Shown here: piece by piece, positions 1 to 5,527 of the stretch
Layout: every line of letters starts with the position of its first letter
Numbering within the stretch: position 1 is the first letter of the stretch
Source: JAYSFC01 sp041913505
GTDB taxonomy: Bacteria > Pseudomonadota > Gammaproteobacteria > Burkholderiales > Burkholderiaceae_C
Length of the DNA: 6,499 nt
Direction: 5' to 3'
Assembly (NCBI GenBank): GCA_041913505.1
Contig: JAYSFC010000159.1
Location: 1-6,499 of the forward strand
The notes under the pieces: generated by a model
Seen by the model: the letters and a program-made list of their open reading frames with translations, nothing else
Database searches by the model: none
Told to the model about the DNA's origin: nothing
Translations under genes and position numbers: made by a program

Positions 1-36
1 CATCACCTTGTCCGCGACTGTAGCCCGCGGCCGTGT

Positions 37-113
37 GCCGTCAAGGCGCGCAGGGCCGTGTCCTCGGCTGCGCCTGCGGGCCGCACCCACCCTGCGCTTG
101 TTTCCTTGACGGC
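37..113. repeat. Nested long inverted repeat
   Basis: GCCGTCAAGG (37-46) is perfectly complementary to CCTTGACGGC (104-113). Just inside it, GCGCAGGG (48-55) is complementary to CCCTGCGC (90-97). The two stems stack with one unpaired base on the left side and six on the right (98-103), giving 18 base pairs. The apical loop (56-89) is GC-rich and contains the micro-palindrome GGCTGCGCC (66-74). The structure would be strong as RNA or as single-stranded DNA. Its function is unknown. Confidence 0.6.
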
Positions 114-207
114 CCCCGTCCACGGGCTCCCTTTCGTCGCGGGCGATGAACTCAGGAAAGACGGTGGCAACAGGGCCAACCGGGTTCCTCGTGCCGACCG
201 CACCGAA

Positions 208-221
208 CAGCCGAAAGGCTG
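208..221 (+). promoter_or_regulatory. GNRA-tetraloop hairpin with a possible alternative partner
   Basis: CAGCC (208-212) and GGCTG (217-221) form a five-pair stem closed by a GAAA tetraloop. The heptamer AACAGCC occurs again at 259-265, followed directly by six T (266-271), so GGCTG could instead pair with CAGCC at 261-265. That second pairing would sit next to a U-tract, as in an attenuator. The hairpin itself is plain in the sequence; the switching idea is inference. Confidence 0.35.
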
Positions 222-286
222 GGCTCCGAATCTTGGAATCCGGTGTGCGGTTTTCTTCAACAGCCTTTTTTGTTCAGGAGAAAGAC

Positions 287-1117
287 ATGCAACTCGCATC
301 CCGTTTCGCTTCCCGTTCCCCCTCGCTGCGCAGCGATTACCCGCTGTCCGATGACCAGATTCGCAGGGTGGCCCCGTCCATCTTCGCGGATGCCCCGCAC
401 GAAAGCCGTTCGCAGCGGTACGCCTATATCCCCACCGCCGCCGTACTGACCGAGCTTCGCAAAGAAGGCTTCCAGCCTTTCATGGTGACGCAAACCCGCG
501 TGCGTGACGAAGGCAAGCGCGAACACACCAAACACATGCTGCGCCTGCGCCACGCCAGCCAGATCAACGGCGCGGAGGCTAACGAAATCGTGCTGCTGAA
601 CTCGCACGACGGCACGAGCAGCTATCAGATGCTGGCCGGAATGTTCCGCTTCGTTTGCAGCAATGGCCTTGTGTGCGGCGACACCGTGGCGGACGTGCGC
701 GTACCCCACAAAGGCGACGTGGCCGGTTCCGTCATCGAAGGCGCTTTCGAGGTGTTGAGCGGCTTCGAGCGCGTGAAGGAATCCCGCGATGCCATGCGCG
801 CGATCGCGCTGGATGAAGGCGAAGCCGAAGTGTTCGCCCGTTCTGCGCTGGCCCTCAAGTACGACCCCGCCGACAACAAGCCCGCGCCCATCACCGAATC
901 GCAAATCTTGATGCCGCGCCGGTTCGACGACCGCCGCCCGGACTTGTGGAGCGTGTTCAACCGCACCCAAGAAAACCTGACCAAAGGCGGATTGCATGGC
1001 CGCAACGCCAACGGACGCCGCCAGCAGACCCGCCCGGTGCAGGGGATTGATTCCGATGTGCGCCTGAACCGTGCCCTCTGGATGCTGGCCGATGGCCTGC
1101 GCCAGTTGAAAGCCTGA
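287..1117 (+). CDS. DUF932 domain-containing protein
   Basis: A 276-residue protein of the DUF932 family (Pfam PF06067), common on plasmids, ICEs and some phages. Its function is unknown; it is presumably cytoplasmic, with no signal peptide or membrane segment. Family hallmarks visible are LLNSHDGTSSYQ (about residues 103-114), FRFVCSNGLV (120-129) and the C-terminal WSVFNRTQENLTKGG (221-235). The length suits the family. I chose the ATG at 287 because AGGAG lies at 276-280, six bases before it; the same frame stays open upstream to 146, but those extra residues look non-coding and have no ribosome site. It is the first gene of a likely unit with the ParB-like gene 80 bp downstream. A DUF932 gene near a long ParB-like gene is also known from the leading region of F-like plasmids, suggesting an early role in the recipient cell; that is inference. 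Confidence 0.93.
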   Translation: MQLASRFASRSPSLRSDYPLSDDQIRRVAPSIFADAPHESRSQRYAYIPTAAVLTELRKEGFQPFMVTQTRVRDEGKREHTKHMLRLRHASQINGAEANEIVLLNSHDGTSSYQMLAGMFRFVCSNGLVCGDTVADVRVPHKGDVAGSVIEGAFEVLSGFERVKESRDAMRAIALDEGEAEVFARSALALKYDPADNKPAPITESQILMPRRFDDRRPDLWSVFNRTQENLTKGGLHGRNANGRRQQTRPVQGIDSDVRLNRALWMLADGLRQLKA

Positions 1118-1125
1118 ATCCCCAC

Positions 1126-1155
1126 GCGGCAGGGGCAGGCAGCAGCCCTTGCCGC
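1126..1155 (+). terminator. Intercistronic hairpin between the DUF932 and ParB-like genes
   Basis: GCGGCAGGGGC (1126-1136) pairs with GCCCTTGCCGC (1145-1155), eleven pairs including one G-U, with an eight-base loop. A pyrimidine-rich stretch, TTTCTTC, follows. It starts eight bases after the DUF932 stop codon. It could be a weak or partial terminator that lowers expression of the downstream gene, or an mRNA-stabilising hairpin. There is no clean T-tract, so I do not claim full termination. Confidence 0.45.
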
Positions 1156-1197
1156 TTTCTTCGCTGCTGCATTTCCTAACCGCAAGGAGTTATCACC

Positions 1198-3255
1198 ATG
1201 AACGCCATCACCCAAACCGAAGCCCGCGCCATCCAAGCCCCCGCGCTGGAAGCTGCCGACCCGACCAAGAACCTGATTCTGGTTCCGCTGTCGCGGCTGG
1301 TGCTGCGCCCCACGGGCCGCAACGTGCGCAAGACCCCGCGCATGTCCATCCCCGAACTGGCCGCATCCATCCAGCGCGTGGGTCTGCTGCAAAACCTGAT
1401 CGTCATTGCATCCGCCGATGGCGAGCATTACGAAGTGGTCGCCGGTGGCCGTCGCCTCGCCGCGTTGAAGCTGCTGGCGAAGAAACACCGCATCAGCAAG
1501 GAATGGGAGGTGCCTTGCTTGCTGGTGGCCGATGGCACCGCCCGCACGGCCAGCCTCACCGAGAACGTGCAGCGCGAAGCCATGCACCCCGCAGACCAGT
1601 TCGAGGCATTCGCCGCGCTGGTGGCCGAAGGCCGACCCATCGAGGACATTGCAGCGGATTTCAGCGTCACGCCGCTGGTGGTGCAGCGCCGCTTGAAGCT
1701 GGCGAACGTCTCGCCGCGCCTGATGGCCGACTATCGCGCCGATGCGGTGAGCCTTGACCAGTTGATGGCCCTTGCCATCACCGACGACCACGCCGCGCAG
1801 GAAGGCGCGTTCTACGATGCGCCAACGTGGCAGCGTCACCCGTCCAACCTGCGCGAACGCCTCACCGAGCGCGAGATCGACGCCTACCGGCATCCGCTGG
1901 TGCGCTTCGTCGGACTGGACACCTACGAGGCCGCAGGCGGCGGCATCCGCCGCGACTTGTTCGCGGAAGGTGACGCGGGCGTGTATCTGACCGATGCCGC
2001 GCTGCTGGAACGGCTGGCACAAGACAAGCTGGCAGGCATCGCCGCCGAGGTGAAGGCCGAAGGCTGGGCATGGGTGGATGCCACGCCGGGCGTGACCCAT
2101 GCCGACCTGCACGCCTTCCAGCGTGCGCCGAGGGAACGGCGCGAGCCGAACAAGCGCGAAGCCGCCCGCATCGAGAAGCTGCAAACCAAGATGCACGAAC
2201 TGGCCGAAGCCGTCGATGCCGCACTGGACGCCGACGACGAGGACAAGGCCGACGCCTTGCAGGAGGAAGGCGAAACCGTGGGCGAGCAGTTGCAGGCGCT
2301 GGAAGATGGCTTGCAGGACTACGGCGCGAACGTGAAGGCCGCAGCCGGTGCCATCGTCACCATCGACCGCAACGGCGAGGCCATCATTCATCGCGGCCTG
2401 ATGCGCGAGGCCGAGGCCAAGGCGCTGCGCACGCTGGAACGGCTGCGCCAAGGTTTCGGCAGCGAAGGCGAAGCCGAGAACGACGACGAAGGCGAGGACG
2501 GAGACGACGACAGGCAGCCCATGACCGCCGCCATATCCGACCGGCTGGCGCAGCGCCTGAGCGCGCACCGCACCGCCGCGCTGCAAATCGAAGTCGCACG
2601 GCACCCGCAAGCTGCGCTGGCCGCTGTGGTGCATGGCATGGTGCAGACCGTTTCGCAGGAACGCCACTATGGCCACGATCTGCCGCTGGGCGTGAGCCTC
2701 AAAGTGCAAGACCGGCTGGAAGGTATGGCCCCGGACTGGCCGGAATCGCCTGCCGCCGTGGCGCTGCGCCAACTGCAACAGGTGGCAGGCGAAGCCTTGC
2801 CGGAGGACAGCGCTGAACTGTTCGCCGCGCTGCTGGCGAAGCCGCAAGACGAACTGGTGCGGCTGCTGGCCGTGTGCGTGGCTTCCACGGTGGACGTGGT
2901 AACGCCCCGCGCCACGCCATACCAGCCCGGCGAGGAACTGGCGCAGGCCGTGGGCCTCGACATGGCCGCATGGTGGAAGCCGACCGCAGAAGGCTACTTC
3001 AAGCACGTTTCCAAGGCCGTGATTCTGGATGCCGTGGGCGCGTTTGCCCCGGAATCCGTCGCCCGGCTGGCGAAGTTGAAGAAGGCCGACATTGCCAGCG
3101 AAGCGGAGCGGCTGGCCGATGGCACGGACTGGATGCCTGCCATCTTCAAGGCCGCAGGCTCGCAGGATGCAACGCAGGCAGCAGGCCCAGAGCAGGACGC
3201 CCCGGAGGATGCCGAGGCAATGGTGGATGAACCCGCCGAGGCGCTGGCCGCTTGA
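1198..3255 (+). CDS. Long ParB/RepB/Spo0J-family DNA-binding protein
   Basis: A 685-residue protein with an N-terminal ParB/Srx-type domain (about residues 25-125). VVAGGRRLAALK (80-91) matches the ParB arginine box that binds CTP in partition ParBs, with GGRR in place of the usual GERR. TENVQRE (121-127) is the next conserved box. A helix-turn-helix follows at about 147-170 (IEDIAADFSVTPLVVQRRLKLAN). Beyond that are about 500 residues absent from chromosomal ParB (roughly 290 residues): a charged, probably coiled-coil part (about 318-420), a very acidic stretch (about 425-438), a helical domain (about 440-650) and an acidic tail. The start is fixed by AAGGAG at 1184-1189, eight bases before ATG. 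The size and the DUF932 neighbour recall the ParB-like YubM of F-plasmid leading regions more than a true segregation ParB, and no parA is visible. It may act as a DNA-binding regulator or in element maintenance rather than partition. The family assignment is firm; the role is not. Confidence 0.92.
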   Translation: MNAITQTEARAIQAPALEAADPTKNLILVPLSRLVLRPTGRNVRKTPRMSIPELAASIQRVGLLQNLIVIASADGEHYEVVAGGRRLAALKLLAKKHRISKEWEVPCLLVADGTARTASLTENVQREAMHPADQFEAFAALVAEGRPIEDIAADFSVTPLVVQRRLKLANVSPRLMADYRADAVSLDQLMALAITDDHAAQEGAFYDAPTWQRHPSNLRERLTEREIDAYRHPLVRFVGLDTYEAAGGGIRRDLFAEGDAGVYLTDAALLERLAQDKLAGIAAEVKAEGWAWVDATPGVTHADLHAFQRAPRERREPNKREAARIEKLQTKMHELAEAVDAALDADDEDKADALQEEGETVGEQLQALEDGLQDYGANVKAAAGAIVTIDRNGEAIIHRGLMREAEAKALRTLERLRQGFGSEGEAENDDEGEDGDDDRQPMTAAISDRLAQRLSAHRTAALQIEVARHPQAALAAVVHGMVQTVSQERHYGHDLPLGVSLKVQDRLEGMAPDWPESPAAVALRQLQQVAGEALPEDSAELFAALLAKPQDELVRLLAVCVASTVDVVTPRATPYQPGEELAQAVGLDMAAWWKPTAEGYFKHVSKAVILDAVGAFAPESVARLAKLKKADIASEAERLADGTDWMPAIFKAAGSQDATQAAGPEQDAPEDAEAMVDEPAEALAA

Positions 3256-3269
3256 CCCGTGCCGAAGGC

Positions 3270-3297
3270 AAGCGCCCCGGCCTCGACCGGGGCGCTT
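3270..3297 (+). terminator. Hairpin after the ParB-like gene
   Basis: AAGCGCCCCGG (3270-3280) and CCGGGGCGCTT (3287-3297) form a perfect 11-pair stem with loop CCTCGA. It begins 14 bases after the ParB-like stop and ends six bases before the Shine-Dalgarno site of the next small gene. No T-tract follows, so it may protect the transcript end or tune expression of the next gene rather than stop transcription fully. Confidence 0.5.
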
Positions 3298-3318
3298 CGC
3301 TGCAAGGAGAAGCCCCCA

Positions 3319-3528
3319 ATGACCCGCACCACCACCAACCGCCCGCGCATGGCGGCGATCTACGCCCCTGGCACGGTACGCGCCCGCCGCTGGCACGGCG
3401 ATGGCGACGTGCGCGGCTACCGCCCGCCCTCGGGCTGGATGGCCCACGCCGACCTCACCGACGTTCACCCCATCACGGGCCGCGCCTTGCCGCGTGCCGT
3501 GTGGTGGCTCATCGAGACAAAGGAATAA
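3319..3528 (+). CDS. Small hypothetical protein, 69 residues
   Basis: I do not recognise a family. The protein is small and basic near its start, with several aromatic residues: RARRWHGDGD (21-30), YRPPSGWMAH (34-43) and VWWLIETKE at the C-terminus (61-69). It has no signal peptide or membrane segment. The ATG at 3319 is preferred because AAGGAG lies at 3304-3309, nine bases upstream; a GTG at 3259 in the same frame would add 20 residues but would start before the hairpin and lacks a ribosome site. It lies 63 bp after the ParB-like gene on the same strand and is followed by a strong hairpin, so it is probably the last gene of that unit. Small unknown genes beside long ParB-like genes are usual on mobile elements. 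Confidence 0.7.
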   Translation: MTRTTTNRPRMAAIYAPGTVRARRWHGDGDVRGYRPPSGWMAHADLTDVHPITGRALPRAVWWLIETKE

Positions 3529-3538
3529 CCGCGTTCAG

Positions 3539-3573
3539 CACCGCGCCCAGGCCGTTCCGTCCTGGGCGCGGTG
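3539..3573 (+). terminator. Hairpin ending the plus-strand unit
   Basis: CACCGCGCCCAGG (3539-3551) pairs perfectly with CCTGGGCGCGGTG (3561-3573), 13 pairs with a nine-base loop. It begins ten bases after the small gene's stop codon and lies between convergent genes. No U-tract follows on the plus strand. It is probably a terminator or transcript-end hairpin of the DUF932-ParB unit. Confidence 0.6.
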
Positions 3574-3584
3574 AAACGCAAAAT

Positions 3585-3610
3585 CCGGGCGCGGCAGTGG
3601 CCGCGCCCGG
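3585..3610 (-). terminator. Rho-independent terminator of the GNAT gene
   Basis: CCGGGCGCGGC (3585-3595) pairs perfectly with GCCGCGCCCGG (3600-3610), 11 pairs with a four-base loop. Read on the minus strand it is followed by ATTTTGCGTTT, a reasonable T-rich tail. It lies about 50 bases downstream of the GNAT stop codon. Together with the hairpin at 3539-3573 it insulates the two convergent units. Confidence 0.65.
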
Positions 3611-3658
3611 TGTTCAAGGCCAGCAGCCGATTCAGAACGCCGCCGCCTTCGCACTGGC

Positions 3659-4177
3659 TCAGGCGGCGGCGTTGAAAGCATCGCTGTAGCGCGCGATGCC
3701 TTCGGGCACTGGCCCATGCAGGGCCAGCGCCATGAAGTAGCCGGGCGGCACGCCCGGCAGTTGCAGGCCCGCATGGGCCTGAAAGCCAAAGCGCCCGTAG
3801 TACGCGGGATCGCCCAGCAGCACGCAACCAGCGGCCTGCATGGCCCGCAGTTCAGACAGCGCCTGTTCCATCAGGCGCGAGCCGATGCCGTGCCCCTGCC
3901 TTTGCGGCAGGACGGAGATCGGCCCCAGGCCGTACCAGCCTGCGGCTTGGTGGCCGTGGCCGTCGGTGATGGTCACGGGCGACAGGGCCACATGGCCGAC
4001 AACCTGGCCGTGTTCTTCGGCCACGATGGAAAGCGTCAGTTCGTTGGCAGCGCGCAGTGCGCACACGATGAATTGTTCGGTGTGGCTGGTGTGCGCTGCT
4101 TCGGCGAAGGCGGCGACCGTGACGGCCTCGATGGCGGCCATGTCGTCAGGCGTTTCGTGTCGTAGCTGGAGGGTCAT
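3659..4177 (-). CDS. GNAT family N-acetyltransferase (YhbS-like)
   Basis: A 172-residue acetyl-CoA-dependent acetyltransferase of the GNAT superfamily, closest in style to the YhbS group (COG3153). The acetyl-CoA pyrophosphate-binding motif A is visible as QRQGHGIGSRL (92-102), preceded by the beta-strand YGLGPISVLP (82-91). GDPAYYGRFGF (122-132) is the typical late motif of this group. The length is normal for a single-domain GNAT enzyme, and it should be cytoplasmic. The substrate cannot be told from sequence. I start it at the ATG at 4177, since TLQLRHETPDD is the usual first strand of the fold; the frame extends to 4288 but that part is low-complexity. The ribosome site is modest (GAGAAG a few bases upstream). 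It runs opposite to its neighbours with its own terminator, so it looks like a cargo gene rather than part of the transfer machinery. Confidence 0.9.
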   Translation of the reverse strand: MTLQLRHETPDDMAAIEAVTVAAFAEAAHTSHTEQFIVCALRAANELTLSIVAEEHGQVVGHVALSPVTITDGHGHQAAGWYGLGPISVLPQRQGHGIGSRLMEQALSELRAMQAAGCVLLGDPAYYGRFGFQAHAGLQLPGVPPGYFMALALHGPVPEGIARYSDAFNAAA

Positions 4178-4220
4178 GAGCTTCTCTTGGATTCCTTCCT
4201 GAAAATATAGAACGGCCTGG

Positions 4221-4341
4221 GCGTGTCGGCGCGGTGCGCCGCCGGGCTTTCGGGCTGCGCCCCGTGCTTCGTGCCGAATCACGGCCATTCGGCTTCAATC
4301 CCTCACGCCTTCGCGCCTGCGGCGCTGCGCGCTTCGCTTGC
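4221..4341 (+). repeat. Direct repeat copy A (about 120 bp)
   Basis: This segment matches 5398-5521 in the same orientation. The best part is 55 bases (4279-4333 against 5458-5512) with a single difference (T at 4310, G at 5489). The rest aligns with short gaps. It contains small hairpins: CGGCGC/GCGCCG (4227-4241), GGGC-TGC-GCCC (4252-4262) and GCGCC-TGC-GGCGC (4313-4325). Neither copy lies in a credible gene. Confidence 0.85.
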
Positions 4342-4353
4342 GAGGAAGGCTGC

Positions 4354-4375
4354 GCCCCGCCGCAATGGGCGGGGC
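4354..4375. repeat. Hairpin after repeat copy A
   Basis: GCCCCGCC (4354-4361) and GGCGGGGC (4368-4375) form a perfect eight-pair stem with a six-base loop. A second hairpin, GGGGC-TAC-GCCCC, follows at 4380-4392. No T-tract follows on either strand. Repeat copy B is likewise followed by a hairpin, so the pair may be part of the same element. Confidence 0.5.
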
Positions 4376-4383
4376 TTGTGGGG

Positions 4384-4722
4384 CTACGCCCCGGCTTGCT
4401 GCGGCAAGTTGTGCAAAAGCGTGCCGTCCTCGACGCTGGCGATTCGTTGCCTGTGTGTCACGAAGGTCGGTTCACCGACACACCGCCAGACCTCGCCTGA
4501 TGGAGCTTCCACACCACGCCTCAAGCATGTGCCGCGAGCTGCGGCTGGGGCGCTCTGGCCTTGTCGTCGGGGCATTGACCTGGCCCGCGTCAGGGCGCAA
4601 GCCAGTGAAGCCGTCACGCGGGGATGCCGAGTCGGCCACGTCTCCATTCGGGAGCGGGCGGCCTGTGCGTCCTTGTCTTGTTGTGAATCCTGGCGGTGGC
4701 GCGGCTGCGCCTTGGGCTTCAT
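4384..4722 (-). CDS. Doubtful small hypothetical ORF, 112 residues
   Basis: I do not recognise a family. In favour: the ATG at 4722 is preceded by GGAAGG eight bases upstream, an excellent ribosome site, and the inverted repeat at 4737-4794 lies where a control site would be. The product is basic and rich in Arg, Gln and Ala, starting MKPKAQPRHRQDSQQDKDAQ and ending GTLLHNLPQQAGA. Against: by hand count about 71 percent of third codon positions are G or C, which looks lower than the neighbouring genes (I did not count those), the composition is unlike a folded protein, and the segment ends among hairpins. It could equally be untranslated or structured RNA sequence. The frame is open upstream to 4872, but that longer form has no support. 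Confidence 0.28.
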   Translation of the reverse strand: MKPKAQPRHRQDSQQDKDAQAARSRMETWPTRHPRVTASLACALTRARSMPRRQGQSAPAAARGTCLRRGVEAPSGEVWRCVGEPTFVTHRQRIASVEDGTLLHNLPQQAGA

Positions 4723-4736
4723 GGCCGCAACCTTCC

Positions 4737-4794
4737 AGCGAAAACAATTTCCCCTGCGCTGCGCGCATTCCTCGCGGGACAAATTCTTTTCGCT
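4737..4794. repeat. AT-rich inverted repeat upstream of DUF736
   Basis: AGCGAAAACAATTT (4737-4750) pairs with AAATTCTTTTCGCT (4781-4794) at 13 of 14 positions; only C4745 against C4786 fails. The 30-base spacer is GC-rich. AT-rich arms of this length stand out in such GC-rich DNA. It lies about 130 bases upstream of the DUF736 start and just upstream of the possible minus-strand ORF, so it may be an operator, a protein-binding site or a single-stranded DNA hairpin. Confidence 0.6.
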
Positions 4795-4922
4795 TCCAGG
4801 TTCTCCACGGTGTTGCGACCCCCTCGCTGTGCTCGGCGGTGCGGCCAGCCCATCCCCCGCCGGACGGATCACAACAAGGACGCACTGGCGCGACCTTGTT
4901 CAACCCGAAAGGAGAAATCATC

Positions 4923-5237
4923 ATGGCCAACATCGGCACCTTCACCGCAGACAAAGACGGCTTCAACGGCCAGCTCCGCACCCTGACGCTCAACGTCAAG
5001 GTCAAGCTGGTTCCCAACGACAAGGGCAACAACGAGAGCGCCCCCGATTTCCGCCTGCAAGCGGCTGGCCACGACATCGGCGCGGCGTGGAAGAAAACCA
5101 GCGAGGCCGGACGCCCCTACGTGTCCGTGACCCTGGACGATCCTTCATTCCCGGCAACGGTCTATGCCCGCCTGATCGAGAACGAGGACGGCACGCACGA
5201 CCTGATCTGGTCGCGCAACAAGCCCAAGGCGGCCTGA
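4923..5237 (+). CDS. DUF736 domain-containing protein
   Basis: A 104-residue protein of the DUF736 family (Pfam PF05284), found almost always on conjugative plasmids and ICEs. The opening MANIGTFTADKDGFNGQLRT (1-20) is the family signature, followed by the LNVKVKLVPN strand, DFRLQAAGHDIGAAWKKTS (42-60) and YVSVTLDDPSFPATVYARL (66-84). The full domain is present and no other domain is attached. No signal peptide or membrane segment is seen. The function is unknown. The start is fixed by AAAGGAG at 4908-4914, eight bases before ATG. The gene stands alone between two repeat-rich gaps and ends in a strong hairpin, so it is probably transcribed by itself, perhaps with a long 5' leader. Confidence 0.95.
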   Translation: MANIGTFTADKDGFNGQLRTLTLNVKVKLVPNDKGNNESAPDFRLQAAGHDIGAAWKKTSEAGRPYVSVTLDDPSFPATVYARLIENEDGTHDLIWSRNKPKAA

Positions 5238-5245
5238 CGGCCGCC

Positions 5246-5279
5246 CACAGCGCCCCGCCCTTTGCGGCGGGGCGCTGTG
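5246..5279 (+). terminator. Perfect 14-bp hairpin after DUF736
   Basis: CACAGCGCCCCGCC (5246-5259) is fully complementary to GGCGGGGCGCTGTG (5266-5279) with loop CTTTGC. It starts eight bases after the DUF736 stop codon. It is the longest perfect stem I found in the window. It lacks a T-tract, so it is a terminator or transcript-end hairpin without the classical tail. Confidence 0.65.
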
Positions 5280-5397
5280 CTGCTCATCGCAGCACCGCAC
5301 GCACAGGGTTCGGCAGCGGGTGCCTCTTGGCATGTTCACCAGGGTCGGCATTCATCGGTGGACGGCTCGCAGCCCGTGGAGTCGCAAGCACAGGATG

Positions 5398-5521
5398 GCG
5401 TGTCGGCGCTGCAAGCGCCGCCGGGCTTTGCGGGCTGCGCCCCATGCCGGCAAGCCGTCACGGCCATTCGGCTTCAATCCCTCACGCCGTCGCGCCTGCG
5501 GCGCTGCGCGCTGGCGCTTGC
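5398..5521 (+). repeat. Direct repeat copy B (about 120 bp)
   Basis: This is the partner of 4221-4341, in the same orientation and 1179 bases further on across the best-matching core (5458-5512). The first hairpin is kept but altered: CGGCGCT-GCA-AGCGCCG here (5404-5420) against CGGCGC-GGT-GCGCCG in copy A. The stem is preserved while the loop changes, as expected if the fold matters. Confidence 0.85.
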
Positions 5522-5527
5522 ACTCCA

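Larger units (their letters stand above)
1..286. other. Structured non-coding leader upstream of the DUF932 gene
   Basis: I see no convincing gene in this stretch; the open frames that cross it have no good ribosome binding site and no recognisable protein. It holds a long nested inverted repeat (37-113), a GAAA-loop hairpin (208-221) and a run of six T (266-271) just before the Shine-Dalgarno site of the next gene. No clear sigma70 promoter is visible; TTGACG at 107-112 resembles a -35 box but has no matching -10 at normal spacing. The stretch is most likely the 5' leader and control region of the DUF932-ParB unit. Its left part may belong to a gene or gap outside the window. Confidence 0.55.
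4178..4922. other. Long repeat-rich intergenic region
   Basis: About 745 bases separate the divergent GNAT and DUF736 genes. From left to right the region holds a possible minus-strand -10 box TATATT (4203-4208, no good -35), repeat copy A (4221-4341), two GC-rich hairpins (4354-4375 and 4380-4392), a doubtful minus-strand ORF (4384-4722), an AT-rich inverted repeat (4737-4794) and the DUF736 ribosome site AAAGGAG (4908-4914). Long plus-strand open frames cross it, but they run straight through repeats and hairpins and look like products of high GC. I see no transposase remnant. Confidence 0.6.

Noticed and set aside
146..286. N-terminal extension of the DUF932 protein by 47 residues
   Set aside because: The extension has no ribosome site and no similarity to the family, and it overlaps the leader hairpin; AGGAG before the ATG at 287 decides the start.
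257..997. A 246-codon minus-strand frame
   Set aside because: It is antisense to DUF932, rich in His, Ala and Val, with no family resemblance.
625..3468. A 947-codon open frame on the minus strand
   Set aside because: It is antisense to the DUF932 and ParB-like genes, which have clear domains and ribosome sites. The translation is low-complexity His/Gly/Arg/Ala-rich, as expected from the antisense frame of GC-rich genes.
3716..4165. A 149-codon plus-strand frame
   Set aside because: It is antisense to the GNAT gene, whose acetyl-CoA motif is clear.
4203..4208. TATATT as a -10 box for the GNAT gene
   Set aside because: The hexamer is well placed, but the sequence 17 bases upstream is GC-rich and unlike a -35 box, so I do not list it as a separate promoter.
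4178..4288. N-terminal extension of the GNAT protein by 37 residues
   Set aside because: The extra residues precede the normal first strand of the fold, are Arg/Ala/Gly-rich and overlap repeat copy A.
4221..5521. CRISPR array or transposon ends
   Set aside because: Only two long copies 1.18 kb apart are present, with no spacer pattern. They are direct rather than inverted, no transposase lies between them, and I see no target-site duplication.
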